Assembly: GCF_002105195.1 (NCBI RefSeq)
Contig: NZ_MUHU01000007.1
Coordinates: 62,001 to 126,000 of the forward strand
Direction of reading: 5' to 3'
From: Derxia lacustris
GTDB lineage: Bacteria > Pseudomonadota > Gammaproteobacteria > Burkholderiales > Burkholderiaceae_E
DNA: 64,000 nt
The notes under the pieces were generated by a model, which ran no database searches, was not told the origin of the DNA, and worked only from the letters and a program-made list of their open reading frames with translations. This document shows positions 48,174-56,838 of this stretch, piece after piece; position 1 is the first letter of the stretch, and each line of letters starts with the position of its first letter. The translations under genes and the position numbers were made by a program.

Positions 48174-49100
48174 TCAGGCCTCGGCCAGCCGGCGCCGGCC
48201 GTGCAGGCGGAATTCGGTCGGCCGCAGCCCGGTCTGCTTGCGGAAGAAGCGGCCGAAGTAGGCCTCGTCCTCGAAGCCGAGCTGGGCCGCGATCTGCTTG
48301 ACGCTGAGCGACGAGTAGATCAGCTCGCGCTGGGCTTCATGCACCACGCGGCGGTTGATGACATCGAGCGACGACATGCCGAGCAGCTCGCGGCACAGGC
48401 GGGTGAGCTGGCCGGCGGTCACGCCCATCGCGGTGGCATAGGCGTCCACGCCCTTGCGCTCGCGAAAGCCCGCATCGACCAGCGCGCGGAAGCGCTCGAT
48501 CTGCGCCGCCTTGCGCGAGCGCGCGCCGCCGTCGGCCGGGGCGAGCGCGCCGATGCGCGCGATCTGCACGAACAGCGCGGTCATCAGCGCCATGCCGGCG
48601 GCCACCTGCCCGGGCGCATGCACCTGGGCTTCGCGCGCGATGGCGTCGAACAGCGGCATCAGCGCATCGGCATGGCGCGAGCCGGCATCGACCGCGATCA
48701 CGGCAGGCCGGCGCAGCGTGTCGAGCAACTCGGGCGCGGCGGTGCCGGCGAGCGATTCGAGCGGGCGCTGGGCCACGGTGACGACCGGCCCGTCGACATC
48801 GCGCGAGAAGTGAAAGCCATGCACCGAGCGCGCCGGCGCGACGATGAGCGTGCCCGGCTGCACCGGCCATTTGCGGCCGTCGATGAAGGCTTCGCCGCCG
48901 CCGCTGCGCACGAACAGCACCTGGATCATCGAGTCGTGCACATGCGGCTTGATCTCCCAGTTGAAGGCGCTGGAGCGCTCGGTGATGCGCTCGAAATGCA
49001 CGATGGCCTGCCAGTCGGGATCGGCCGCCACGCCGTAGAGCGCGAAGTTGGGAACCTGCCGGGCGGGCGCCGGCGGTTGCGGGTTTTCAGCAGGTCGCAT
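48174..49100 (-). CDS. AraC-family regulator, PobR-like
   Basis: A 308-residue AraC regulator. The N-terminal cupin has WEIKPHVHDSMIQVLFVRSG and VHGFHFSRDVDGPVVTV. The C-terminal double helix-turn-helix has VKQIAAQLGFEDEAYFGRFFRKQTG. It is clearly related to PobR at 60964-61869 (shared WEIKPH and VHGFxFSRDVDG). It is divergent from the SDR/flavoprotein unit at 49340 and convergent with the MarR gene. It likely activates that unit in response to a hydroxybenzoate-like acid. Confidence 0.85.
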   Translation of the reverse strand: MRPAENPQPPAPARQVPNFALYGVAADPDWQAIVHFERITERSSAFNWEIKPHVHDSMIQVLFVRSGGGEAFIDGRKWPVQPGTLIVAPARSVHGFHFSRDVDGPVVTVAQRPLESLAGTAAPELLDTLRRPAVIAVDAGSRHADALMPLFDAIAREAQVHAPGQVAAGMALMTALFVQIARIGALAPADGGARSRKAAQIERFRALVDAGFRERKGVDAYATAMGVTAGQLTRLCRELLGMSSLDVINRRVVHEAQRELIYSSLSVKQIAAQLGFEDEAYFGRFFRKQTGLRPTEFRLHGRRRLAEA

Positions 49101-49211
49101 GCACGAATTGTCCTGTTCTTGGCTGGATTTGTCGATTTACCGACCGGCTCGCCTGACCGGATGATCGCCTCCCATTGCAGCAGCACATTCACCGGGAGAC
49201 AGGACTTGAAC

Positions 49212-49343
49212 ATGCATGCACTGAGGCTTTCTCGCAGGCTCGGCCAGAGGCTGGCCGCAACCGAGGGTATGCCCGAATCGTCTGGTGTTGCCGGCGCCGT
49301 GGCCTGCGGGTTTTCCCGCGCCGGCGAGCGGGGCCGGGCATGA
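49212..49343 (+). CDS. Possible 43-residue leader ORF coupled to the SDR gene
   Basis: A short frame begins with ATG 7 bases after AGGA and ends in TGA overlapping the SDR start (ATGA at 49340). The peptide is rich in Arg, Ala and Gly and matches nothing I know. Its ribosome binding site is better than that of the SDR gene, so translation of the leader may drive the SDR by coupling. It could also be chance. Confidence 0.35.
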   Translation: MHALRLSRRLGQRLAATEGMPESSGVAGAVACGFSRAGERGRA

Positions 49344-50194
49344 GTGCGGCGCTGCTGTCGGTGGTGGCCGAGGCCGACTGGCTCGGGCTGGCCGGCCGCA
49401 CGATCGTGGTGACCGGCGCGGCCAGCGGCATCGGCGCGGCGGTGGCCGAGGGCGCGGCCCGGGCCGGCGCACGGGTCGCGCTGCTCGACCGCGACGCGGC
49501 CGGCGCCGAGCGGCTGGCGGCAGCGCTTGCGGCGCGCGGTCACCGGGCGCTGGCGCTGCAATGCGACATCTCGGACGAGGCCGGCGTGCTCGCCGCGGCG
49601 GCCCGCGTCGAGGCCGAACTCGGGCCGGCGGACGGGCTGGTCAACAACGCCGGCCTGCTGCGCGCCGGCGCGCTCGGCGAGGTGTCGCTGGCCGACTGGA
49701 ATGCGGTGCTCGGCGTCAACCTCACCGGCTATCTGCTCTGCTCGCGCAGCTTTGGCGCGCAGATGACGGCGCGCGGCCGCGGCAGCATCGTCAACGTGGC
49801 ATCGATCGCAGGCTGCCATCCGCAGACCCGCAGCGGCGCCTACAGCGCGAGCAAGGCCGGCGTGCTGCTGCTGTCGCGCCAGATGGCGGCCGAATGGGGC
49901 CCGGCCGGCGTGCGCAGCAATGCCATCTGCCCCGGAATGATCCGCACCGCGCTGTCCGAAAAGTTCTACGAGCAGCCGGGGCTGGAGCAGCGCCGCGCGG
50001 CCATCACCGCCAGCCGGCGCATCGGCCGGCCCGACGACATCGCCGAGGTCGCGCTGTTCCTGCTCAGCGACCGCGCCGGCTATGTCAACGGCGCCGAGCT
50101 GATGGTCGACGGCGGCATGAGCGCCATGCTCATGGACCTGGTGCCGCGCCCCGGCTTCAACGACAGCGCCGAACGCGCCCCGGCCGCCGCCTGA
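49340..50194 (+). CDS. Short-chain dehydrogenase/reductase
   Basis: A 284-residue classical SDR. NAD(P)-binding TGAASGIGAAVAEGAA, NNAG in LVNNAGLLRAG, catalytic serine in IVNVASIAGCH and the YxxxK pair in YSASKAG are intact. An aspartate in LLDRDAAG after the second strand favours NAD. It should oxidise or reduce a secondary alcohol on a small substrate. It is first of the unit with flavoprotein copy 4, a NIPSNAP protein and a second SDR, all upstream of an ABC importer. Substrate unknown. Confidence 0.85.
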   Translation: MSAALLSVVAEADWLGLAGRTIVVTGAASGIGAAVAEGAARAGARVALLDRDAAGAERLAAALAARGHRALALQCDISDEAGVLAAAARVEAELGPADGLVNNAGLLRAGALGEVSLADWNAVLGVNLTGYLLCSRSFGAQMTARGRGSIVNVASIAGCHPQTRSGAYSASKAGVLLLSRQMAAEWGPAGVRSNAICPGMIRTALSEKFYEQPGLEQRRAAITASRRIGRPDDIAEVALFLLSDRAGYVNGAELMVDGGMSAMLMDLVPRPGFNDSAERAPAAA

Positions 50195-50286
50195 CGCGGC
50201 GCCGACCTCAAACCCATCCCACGCCCCCGCTCCGGCAGCGCGTCTGCGCCGCCGGCAGGGGAGCGCTTTGCCCGGAGGAAACAGGC

Positions 50287-52125
50287 ATGGCCAATCTCAC
50301 CGACAGCAGCCTTGGGCGCCCGCTCGACTGCGACCTGCTCGTGATCGGCGCCGGCGCCGGCGGCCTCTCGACCGCCATCGTCGCCAAGAAGCACGGCCTC
50401 GACGTGATCGTCATCGAGAAGGATCGCCACTTCGGCGGCACCACCGCGTTCTCGGGCGGCGTGCTGTGGATTCCGGGCAATCCGGTCTCGGCCCGCAGCG
50501 GCGTGCGCGACAGCCGCGAAGCCGCGCTCACCTATCTGAAGAACGAAACCGGCGCGTACTACGACGCGGCGGCGGTCGAGGCCTTCCTCGATGCCGGGCC
50601 CGAAATGGTCGACTGGTTCGAGCGCGAGACCGAGGTGAAATTCATCCCCACGCTCTATCCCGACTACCACCCGACCGTGCCCGGCGGCGTCGACATCGGC
50701 CGCTCGATCCTGGCCGCGCCCTACGACATCCGCAATCTCGGCGCCGACATGGACCGGCTGCGTCCGCCGCTCCAGACCATCACCTTCATCGGGATGATGT
50801 TCAACTCGTCGAACGCGGATCTGAAGCACTTCTTCAACGCGACGAAGTCGCTGAAGTCGGCCATCTACGTCGCGAAGCGGCTGGCGGCGCATCTGAAGGA
50901 ATTGGCGCTGTACCGGCGCGGCGTGCAGGTGACGAGCGGCAATGCGCTCGCGGCGCGGCTGGCCAAATCGGCGCTCGCGCTCGGCATTCCCATCCTCACC
51001 GGCACGCCGGCGCGCGAGCTGATCGTGGCCGATGGCCGCGTGACTGGCGCACTGGCGCGCGGCCCGAACGGCGACTTGCGCATCGGCGCGCGGCGCGGCG
51101 TGGTGCTGGCCAGCGGCGGCTTCTCGCACGACGTGCAGCGGTTGCGGCGCGCCTATCCGCATGTACGGCGCGGCGGCGAGCATCTGTCGCCGGTGCCCGA
51201 AGCCAATACCGGCGACGGCGCGCGGCTGGCCGAGCAGGCCGGCGGCAGGGTCGACATCCGGCTCAAGGATGCGGCGGCCTGGATGCCGGTGTCGCGCGTG
51301 CCGCTGGCGGGCGGGCGCTTCGGCGTGTTCCCGCATCTGCTCGACCGCTACAAGCCCGGGATCATCGGCGTGACGCGGCAGGGCAAGCGCTTCTGCAACG
51401 AGAGCGAGAGCTATCACGACGTGGGTGCCGCGATGATCGAGGCCTGCCGGCACGAGGCCGAGACCGCGATGTGGCTCATCTGCGATCACGCCACGATCCG
51501 CAAGTACGGCCTGGGCTTTGCCAAGCCGGCGCCGGTGCCGCTGGCCGGGCTGATCGCCAAGGGCTATCTGACCAGGGGCGCGACGCTGGCCGAACTGGGC
51601 GCCAAGGCCGGCATCGACGGCGCGGCGCTGGAAGCCACGGTGCGCGAGTACAACCTGGGCGCGGCGCAGGGCGAGGACCGCCAGTTCGGGCGCGGCAGCA
51701 CGGCGTTCAACCGCTATCTGGCCGATCCGGCCAACCGGCCCAACCCCTGCGTGGCCCCGGTCGGCGCCGGCCCCTACTACGCGCTCAAGGTCGTGATGGG
51801 CGACCTCGGCAGCTTCGACGGCATCCGCACCGACACCGTGGGCCGGGTGCTGCACGACGACGGCAGCGCCATCGCCGGCCTGTACGCGGTGGGCAACGAC
51901 CGCGCCAGCATGATGGGCGGCAACTATCCCGGCGCCGGCATCACGCTCGGGCCGATCATGACCTTCGGCTATCTGACGGCGCGGCACATCGCCGGCGTGC
52001 CGGAGCGCGCGGCGCCGGCGGCCCGGGTGCAGTCGCTGGCCGATGCGGCGCTCGCCGGCGCGGCCGCCAGCGCGCTCGATGCCACTGCCGCGCGGTCGGC
52101 GCAGGGGGCCGGCAATGTCGCCTAA
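50287..52125 (+). CDS. KstD-like FAD-dependent dehydrogenase, copy 4
   Basis: A 612-residue flavoprotein: FAD motif VIGAGAGGLSTAIVAKK, GGTTAFSGGVLWIPGNPVS, FCNESESYHDVG, and C-terminal GNYPGAGITLGPIMTFG. GGAGGAAACAGGC precedes the ATG. A C-terminal Ala-rich tail of about 35 residues extends past the usual end. It is flanked by SDR genes and overlaps the NIPSNAP gene by 11 bases. The likely sequence is alcohol oxidation by an SDR, then ring desaturation by this protein. The substrate is unassigned. Confidence 0.82.
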   Translation: MANLTDSSLGRPLDCDLLVIGAGAGGLSTAIVAKKHGLDVIVIEKDRHFGGTTAFSGGVLWIPGNPVSARSGVRDSREAALTYLKNETGAYYDAAAVEAFLDAGPEMVDWFERETEVKFIPTLYPDYHPTVPGGVDIGRSILAAPYDIRNLGADMDRLRPPLQTITFIGMMFNSSNADLKHFFNATKSLKSAIYVAKRLAAHLKELALYRRGVQVTSGNALAARLAKSALALGIPILTGTPARELIVADGRVTGALARGPNGDLRIGARRGVVLASGGFSHDVQRLRRAYPHVRRGGEHLSPVPEANTGDGARLAEQAGGRVDIRLKDAAAWMPVSRVPLAGGRFGVFPHLLDRYKPGIIGVTRQGKRFCNESESYHDVGAAMIEACRHEAETAMWLICDHATIRKYGLGFAKPAPVPLAGLIAKGYLTRGATLAELGAKAGIDGAALEATVREYNLGAAQGEDRQFGRGSTAFNRYLADPANRPNPCVAPVGAGPYYALKVVMGDLGSFDGIRTDTVGRVLHDDGSAIAGLYAVGNDRASMMGGNYPGAGITLGPIMTFGYLTARHIAGVPERAAPAARVQSLADAALAGAAASALDATAARSAQGAGNVA

Positions 52126-52462
52126 GCCGCTCGTCGATCACCGCATCTACACCATCGTGCCGCGCCGCATGGCCGAGTTCATCGACGTGTTCGACCGGCT
52201 CGCGATGCCGATCCTGCTCGAATGCCTCGGCCATCCGCTCGGCTTTCACACCAGCCTGGTCGGGCCGCAGAACCAGTTCGTGCATCTGTGGGGCTATGAC
52301 GATCTGGCCGACTTCGAGCGGCGCAGCGCACGGCGCGATGCGCATCCCGATTTCCCGGCCTATCTGCAGGCGTCGGCGCATCTGATCGTGGCGCAGGAGA
52401 CGCGGCTGATCCGCGCCCTGACCCTGCCGAGCGTGAAAGGCTGGCGCGATGGACGGGCTTGA
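52115..52462 (+). CDS. NIPSNAP-family protein (single domain)
   Basis: A 115-residue NIPSNAP/dimeric barrel protein: VDHRIYTIVPRRMAEFID, LGFHTSLVGPQNQFVHLWGYDDLADFERR. It overlaps the flavoprotein stop by 11 bases and the next SDR start by 14, so the three are translationally linked. It is the single-domain counterpart of the double-domain NIPSNAP beside copy 3. No catalytic role is established for the family. Confidence 0.8.
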   Translation: MSPKPLVDHRIYTIVPRRMAEFIDVFDRLAMPILLECLGHPLGFHTSLVGPQNQFVHLWGYDDLADFERRSARRDAHPDFPAYLQASAHLIVAQETRLIRALTLPSVKGWRDGRA

Positions 52463-53321
52463 TCCGGCGCCGGCAGCGGCCGGCTGCGCGCAGGACTTCG
52501 CGGGGCTGGTCGCGCTCGTGACCGGCGGCGCCGCCGGCATCGGCTGGGCCACGGCGCAAAGGCTTGCGGCTGGCGGCGCCAGCGTGGTCATCGCCGATCT
52601 CGACGGCGCGGCGGCCGAGGCGCGCGCCGCCGGGCTGGGCGCGGGGAAGGGCGCGCGCCACGCCGCCCATGCGCTCGACGTGAGCGAGCCGGCGCAGGCC
52701 GCCGCCGTGGTCGCCCGCCTGCTGCGCGACTACGGCCGGCTCGACGTGCTCATCAACAACGCCGGTCTGCCCGAGGCGCCGGCCGCCACGCTCGACCAGG
52801 AGCTCGCCGCCTTCGAGCGCGTGCTGAAGGTGAATCTGCAAGGCAGCTTCGTCATGTGCCGCGAGGCCGGCCGCGCGATGCTGGCGGCGCGCGGTGGCGC
52901 CATCGTCAACCTCGCGTCGATCGCCGGGCTGGCCGGCATCCCTACGCGCAATGCCTATGGCGCGGCCAAGGCCGGCGTGGTCGCGCTGACGCGTTCGCTG
53001 GCCTGCGAATGGGCGCATGCGGGCATCCGCGTGAACGCCGTCGCGCCCGGCTATGTGCGCACCGCGCTCGTGGCCCGGCTCGAAGCGGCGGGCGGCATCG
53101 ACAGCGCCGCCATCGCCGGCCGCACGCCGCTCGGCCGGCTCGCCGGGCCCGGGGAGATTGCCGAGGCCATCGCCTTCCTCGCCTCGCCGCGCGCCAGCTA
53201 CATCACCGGCGCGACGCTCGCGGTGGACGGCGGCTGGCTCGCGCTCGGCGCGCCCGATTCGGCGCTGGCCGCATTGCGCGCCGATCCGCCATCCGCCGCA
53301 GGGGAGGCCGCCAACCGCTGA
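52449..53321 (+). CDS. Short-chain dehydrogenase/reductase
   Basis: A 290-residue classical SDR: VTGGAAGIGWATAQRLA, IADLDGAAAEA (Asp, NAD preference), NNAG in LINNAGLPEAP, serine in IVNLASIAGLAG, catalytic YGAAKAG and GATLAVDGGW. It overlaps the NIPSNAP gene by 14 bases. With the SDR at 49340 the unit has two alcohol/ketone-interconverting enzymes around one flavoprotein. The ABC importer starts 63 bases later and may be co-transcribed. Confidence 0.85.
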   Translation: MDGLDPAPAAAGCAQDFAGLVALVTGGAAGIGWATAQRLAAGGASVVIADLDGAAAEARAAGLGAGKGARHAAHALDVSEPAQAAAVVARLLRDYGRLDVLINNAGLPEAPAATLDQELAAFERVLKVNLQGSFVMCREAGRAMLAARGGAIVNLASIAGLAGIPTRNAYGAAKAGVVALTRSLACEWAHAGIRVNAVAPGYVRTALVARLEAAGGIDSAAIAGRTPLGRLAGPGEIAEAIAFLASPRASYITGATLAVDGGWLALGAPDSALAALRADPPSAAGEAANR

Positions 53322-53384
53322 CGTTTCACCCATCACGACGCCGCAGCAGCGGCGCATGCCAACCCCTCGGAGGAGACAACCCCG

Positions 53385-54236
53385 ATGTTCACGATCAACC
53401 TGTTCAACGGCCTGGTGTACGGAGCGCTGCTCATCATCATGTCGTCGGGCCTGGCGCTCATCTACGGGCTGCGGCGCGTGGTCAATTTCGCGCACGGCTC
53501 GCTCTACATGCTGGGCGCCTATCTGGGCTACAGCATCGCGACCCAGACCAGTTTCTGGGTCGCGCTCATCGCCGCGCCGCTGGTCATGGCGGCGGTCGGC
53601 GCGCTGCTCGACCGCTATGCCTTCCGGCTGCTGCAGGACCGCGATCCGCTCACGGTCGTCCTCGTCACCTTCGGCCTGCTGCTGGTCATCGAGGACTTCG
53701 TGCAGACCGTCTGGGGCAAGGACAACCTCTCGGTGCCGGCGCCCGATCTGCTCAGCGTGTCGGTCGACCTGTTCGGCACGCCGGTGCCGGCCTACCGCAT
53801 GGCGGTGGTGGCGGTGGGCGCGGCGGTCGCGCTGGGACTGGTGGGCTGGTTGCGCTTCTCGCGTGCCGGGCTGTTCGTGCGCGCCGCCAGTACCGATCCG
53901 ACCACCACCGCGATGCAGGGCGTGAATACCGACGCGCTCAGCGCCACGGTGGTCGCGCTGGGCACGGCGCTGGCCGGGCTGGCCGGCGTGGTGGCCGCGC
54001 CCTTCCTGTCGCTGTCGCCGGCCATGAGCAGCGATGTGCTGATCGACTCCTTCGTGGTGGTGGTGATCGGCGGGCTCGGCAGCCTCATCGGCGCCTTCGT
54101 GGCGGCGGTGCTGCTGGGCCAGGTGCAGTCGCTCGGCGCGGTCTATCTGCCCGACGCGGCGGCGGTGATTCCGTTCGCGCTGATGGTGGCCATCCTGCTC
54201 TGGCGCCCGTCGGGTCTGGCCGGCAACCGCACCTGA
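53385..54236 (+). CDS. Liv-type ABC transporter permease (LivH family)
   Basis: A 283-residue inner-membrane permease of the branched-chain amino acid (HAAT) ABC family. It begins FTINLFNGLVYGALLIIMSSG and contains the signature GLRRVVNFAHGSLYMLGAY. About eight helices are predicted. GGAGGAGA precedes the ATG. It pairs with the LivM-type permease next door. HAAT systems beside aromatic catabolic genes often import aromatic or alicyclic acids rather than amino acids. Confidence 0.92.
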   Translation: MFTINLFNGLVYGALLIIMSSGLALIYGLRRVVNFAHGSLYMLGAYLGYSIATQTSFWVALIAAPLVMAAVGALLDRYAFRLLQDRDPLTVVLVTFGLLLVIEDFVQTVWGKDNLSVPAPDLLSVSVDLFGTPVPAYRMAVVAVGAAVALGLVGWLRFSRAGLFVRAASTDPTTTAMQGVNTDALSATVVALGTALAGLAGVVAAPFLSLSPAMSSDVLIDSFVVVVIGGLGSLIGAFVAAVLLGQVQSLGAVYLPDAAAVIPFALMVAILLWRPSGLAGNRT

Positions 54237-54311
54237 GGCCGCCGCTCATGTCGCTTCTCCGTTCCCGGCGCGCGCTGGCGCGCCACTCCCTTCGCATCTG
54301 AGGACGCCCCC

Positions 54312-55313
54312 ATGTCGATCACCCGCATTTCCGCCGGCGTCGTCGCGGCGCTCGTGGCCGGTGCCGCGCTCGGCGGCAGCCTGTCGTCGGGCACCGCGCT
54401 GTCGCTGCTCACCCAGGCCAGCATCCACGCCATCTTCGCGCTCGGCGTCGGCCTGCTGCTGCGCCAGAACGGCATGGTCAGCTTCGGCCATGCCGCGTTC
54501 TTCGGCGGTGCCGGCTATGCCGTCGCCATCCTGCTGGAGCAGCAGGGCTTGCCGGCCGAGGCCGCCGTGCTGCTCGCCGTGCTCGGCATCGCCGGCTTCG
54601 CCTTCGTGCTGGCGCTGGTCGCGGTGCGCGTGCCGGGCATTGCCTTCGGCATGCTCACGCTGGCGGTCGGCCAGATGTTCTATCTGGTCGCATCGCGCAC
54701 CCGTGGCCTCACGGGCGGCGCCGACGGCATGAACGTGAACTGGCCGGCCACGCTGTTCGGCATCGAGACCGCGCGGCTGCTTCAGCCCGGCATGCTGTTC
54801 CTCGTGTGCTGGACCGCGCTGGTGCTGCTGACCGGCGTGCTCGCGCTGCTGGCGCGCAGCCGCTTCGGCGCCGTGACCGAAGCCATCCGCGACAACGAGG
54901 AGCGCGCGCGTTTCATCGGCATCCGCACGCTGCTGCCGCGCGCGGCGGTGTTCGCGCTGTCGGCCGGCGTCACCGCCGTGGCCGGCGTGCTGGCGGCGCT
55001 CAACACCGGCTTCGTGTCGCCCGAGGGGCTGCACTGGAGCGTGTCGGGCGCGGCGCTGATGATGGTCATCGTGGGCGGCAGCCGCACGCTCTGGGGGCCG
55101 GCGCTCGGCGCGGTCGTCTATTTCCTGGCGCGCGACTTTCTCGGCGACTACGCCAGCCACTGGATGGCGGTGTTCGGCGTCGCGCTGATCGCGGTCATCG
55201 TCTTCTCGCCCGAGGGCATTGCCGGCGCGCTGCAACGCCTGCTGGCGCGGCGCCGCCCGGCGCCGGTGGCCGCGCTCGACAACGGCGCCGCCAGCGCCTC
55301 GGCCTCGCACTGA
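54312..55313 (+). CDS. Liv-type ABC transporter permease (LivM family)
   Basis: A 333-residue LivM-family permease: about ten helices, LLLRQNGMVSFGHAAFFGGAGYA segment near the N-terminus and the cytoplasmic coupling motif FGAVTEAIRDNEERARFIGI. AGGA precedes the ATG. It follows the LivH-type permease by 75 bases and together they form the membrane channel. Confidence 0.92.
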   Translation: MSITRISAGVVAALVAGAALGGSLSSGTALSLLTQASIHAIFALGVGLLLRQNGMVSFGHAAFFGGAGYAVAILLEQQGLPAEAAVLLAVLGIAGFAFVLALVAVRVPGIAFGMLTLAVGQMFYLVASRTRGLTGGADGMNVNWPATLFGIETARLLQPGMLFLVCWTALVLLTGVLALLARSRFGAVTEAIRDNEERARFIGIRTLLPRAAVFALSAGVTAVAGVLAALNTGFVSPEGLHWSVSGAALMMVIVGGSRTLWGPALGAVVYFLARDFLGDYASHWMAVFGVALIAVIVFSPEGIAGALQRLLARRRPAPVAALDNGAASASASH

Positions 55314-55340
55314 TCCCGCCGCAACCCAAGGAGAACTTCC

Positions 55341-56060
55341 ATGAGCGAAACCGCGCTCCAGGCCGATGGCCTGACCATCCAGTACGGCGGCGTGCGTGCC
55401 GTCGACGGCGTCTCCCTCACGCTCAAGCGGGGCGAGATTCGCGGGCTGATCGGCCCCAACGGCGCCGGCAAGTCGACCGTGATCGACGCCATCTCGGGCC
55501 GGCGCCGCGCCACCTCGGGCCGCGTCACGCTGCGCGGCGAGGACGTGTCGGCGCTCGACATCGTGCAGCGCCGCGCGCGCGGCCTGTCGCGCTCGTTCCA
55601 GCGCACCAGCATCTTTGCCCGCATGGGCGTGCGCGCGCAGGTCGAGCTGGCGGCGCATCGCATGGGCTCCGCCGACCCCGGCGCCGACGCGGCCGAGGTG
55701 CTCGGCGAACTCGAACTCGACGCGCTCGGCGACGCGGTCGCGGGCGATCTCGGTTATGGCGAGCAGCGCCGGCTCGATCTGGCGCTGGCGCTGGTCGGCA
55801 ATCCGGCGGTGCTGCTGCTCGACGAGCCGATGGCCGGACTGTCGGTGAAGGAATCGCAGGATCTGGCGCGCCATCTGCGCCGCCTGACCGGCCGGCGCGA
55901 GGTGTCGGTGCTGCTGGTCGAGCATGACGTGGACGTGGTGTTCGGCATCTCGCATGCGGTCACGGTGCTGGAGCTGGGCAAGGTGATCGCGAGCGGCGAT
56001 CCGGCCACGGTGCGCGCCGACCGCCGGGTGCGCGAGGCCTATCTGGGGAGCGCGGCATGA
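55341..56060 (+). CDS. Liv-type ABC transporter ATPase (LivG family)
   Basis: A 239-residue ABC ATPase. Walker A is GPNGAGKST (38-46), the signature LGYGEQRRLDLALAL and Walker B VLLLDEPMAGL. AAGGAG precedes the ATG. It overlaps the second ATPase by 4 bases (ATGA), and the two should form the heterodimer that powers the importer. Confidence 0.94.
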   Translation: MSETALQADGLTIQYGGVRAVDGVSLTLKRGEIRGLIGPNGAGKSTVIDAISGRRRATSGRVTLRGEDVSALDIVQRRARGLSRSFQRTSIFARMGVRAQVELAAHRMGSADPGADAAEVLGELELDALGDAVAGDLGYGEQRRLDLALALVGNPAVLLLDEPMAGLSVKESQDLARHLRRLTGRREVSVLLVEHDVDVVFGISHAVTVLELGKVIASGDPATVRADRRVREAYLGSAA

Positions 56061-56758
56061 CGACGGCATTGCTCGAACTCGATCGCGTCGATGCCTGCTA
56101 CGGCGCGGCGCATGTGCTGCACCGGCTGAGCCTGAGCGTGCTGCCCGGCGAGCGCGTGGCGCTGATCGGCCGCAACGGCGTGGGCAAGACCACGGTCGTC
56201 AACACCGTGCTCGGACTGGCCGCGCTGCGCGGCGGGCGGGTGCGCATCGGCCGGCGCGAGCCGGCGCGGCCCCGGCCCTACATGGCCGCCAACGAGGGCG
56301 TGGCGGTGGTACCGCAGGGCCGCTGCATCGTCGCCAACCTGACGGTGGAGGAGAACCTGCTGCTCGGCTCGGCGGTGCGGCGCAAGGGGCCGTGGCAGCT
56401 CGACTCGGTGTACGCGCTGTTCCCGATCCTGCGCGAGCGCGCCCACACGCCGGGCACGGCGCTGTCGGGCGGCCAGCAGCAGATGCTCGCCATCGGCCGC
56501 GCGCTCATGGCCAACCCGGCGCTCATCCTGCTCGACGAGCCGACCGAGGGCCTGGCGCCGGTCATCGTCGACCAGCTCGCCGACATCCTCAATCGCGTGG
56601 CCGACCAGGGCACGGCGCTGCTGCTGATCGAGCAGAACCTGAGCCTGGTGATGCGCGTCGCGCGGCGCTACTACGCGCTGGCCAAGGGCGCGGTCGTGGC
56701 CGACGGCGAGGTCGCGCATGAAAGCCTCGACGCCTTGCAGCGCCACGTCATGGTCTGA
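56057..56758 (+). CDS. Liv-type ABC transporter ATPase (LivF family)
   Basis: A 233-residue ABC ATPase with Walker A GRNGVGKTT (38-46), VAVVPQGRCIVANLTVEENL, signature LSGGQQQMLAIGRAL and Walker B LILLDEPTEGLAP, all typical of LivF. It is the partner of the preceding LivG-type protein through an ATGA overlap. Confidence 0.94.
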   Translation: MTTALLELDRVDACYGAAHVLHRLSLSVLPGERVALIGRNGVGKTTVVNTVLGLAALRGGRVRIGRREPARPRPYMAANEGVAVVPQGRCIVANLTVEENLLLGSAVRRKGPWQLDSVYALFPILRERAHTPGTALSGGQQQMLAIGRALMANPALILLDEPTEGLAPVIVDQLADILNRVADQGTALLLIEQNLSLVMRVARRYYALAKGAVVADGEVAHESLDALQRHVMV

Positions 56759-56838
56759 CGGCGGCAGCCTGCCGCCAACGCGGAGCGCGCGACACAGCGC
56801 GCCCGCATCGCTTTGCCATCCACCCGAAGGAGACAGAC

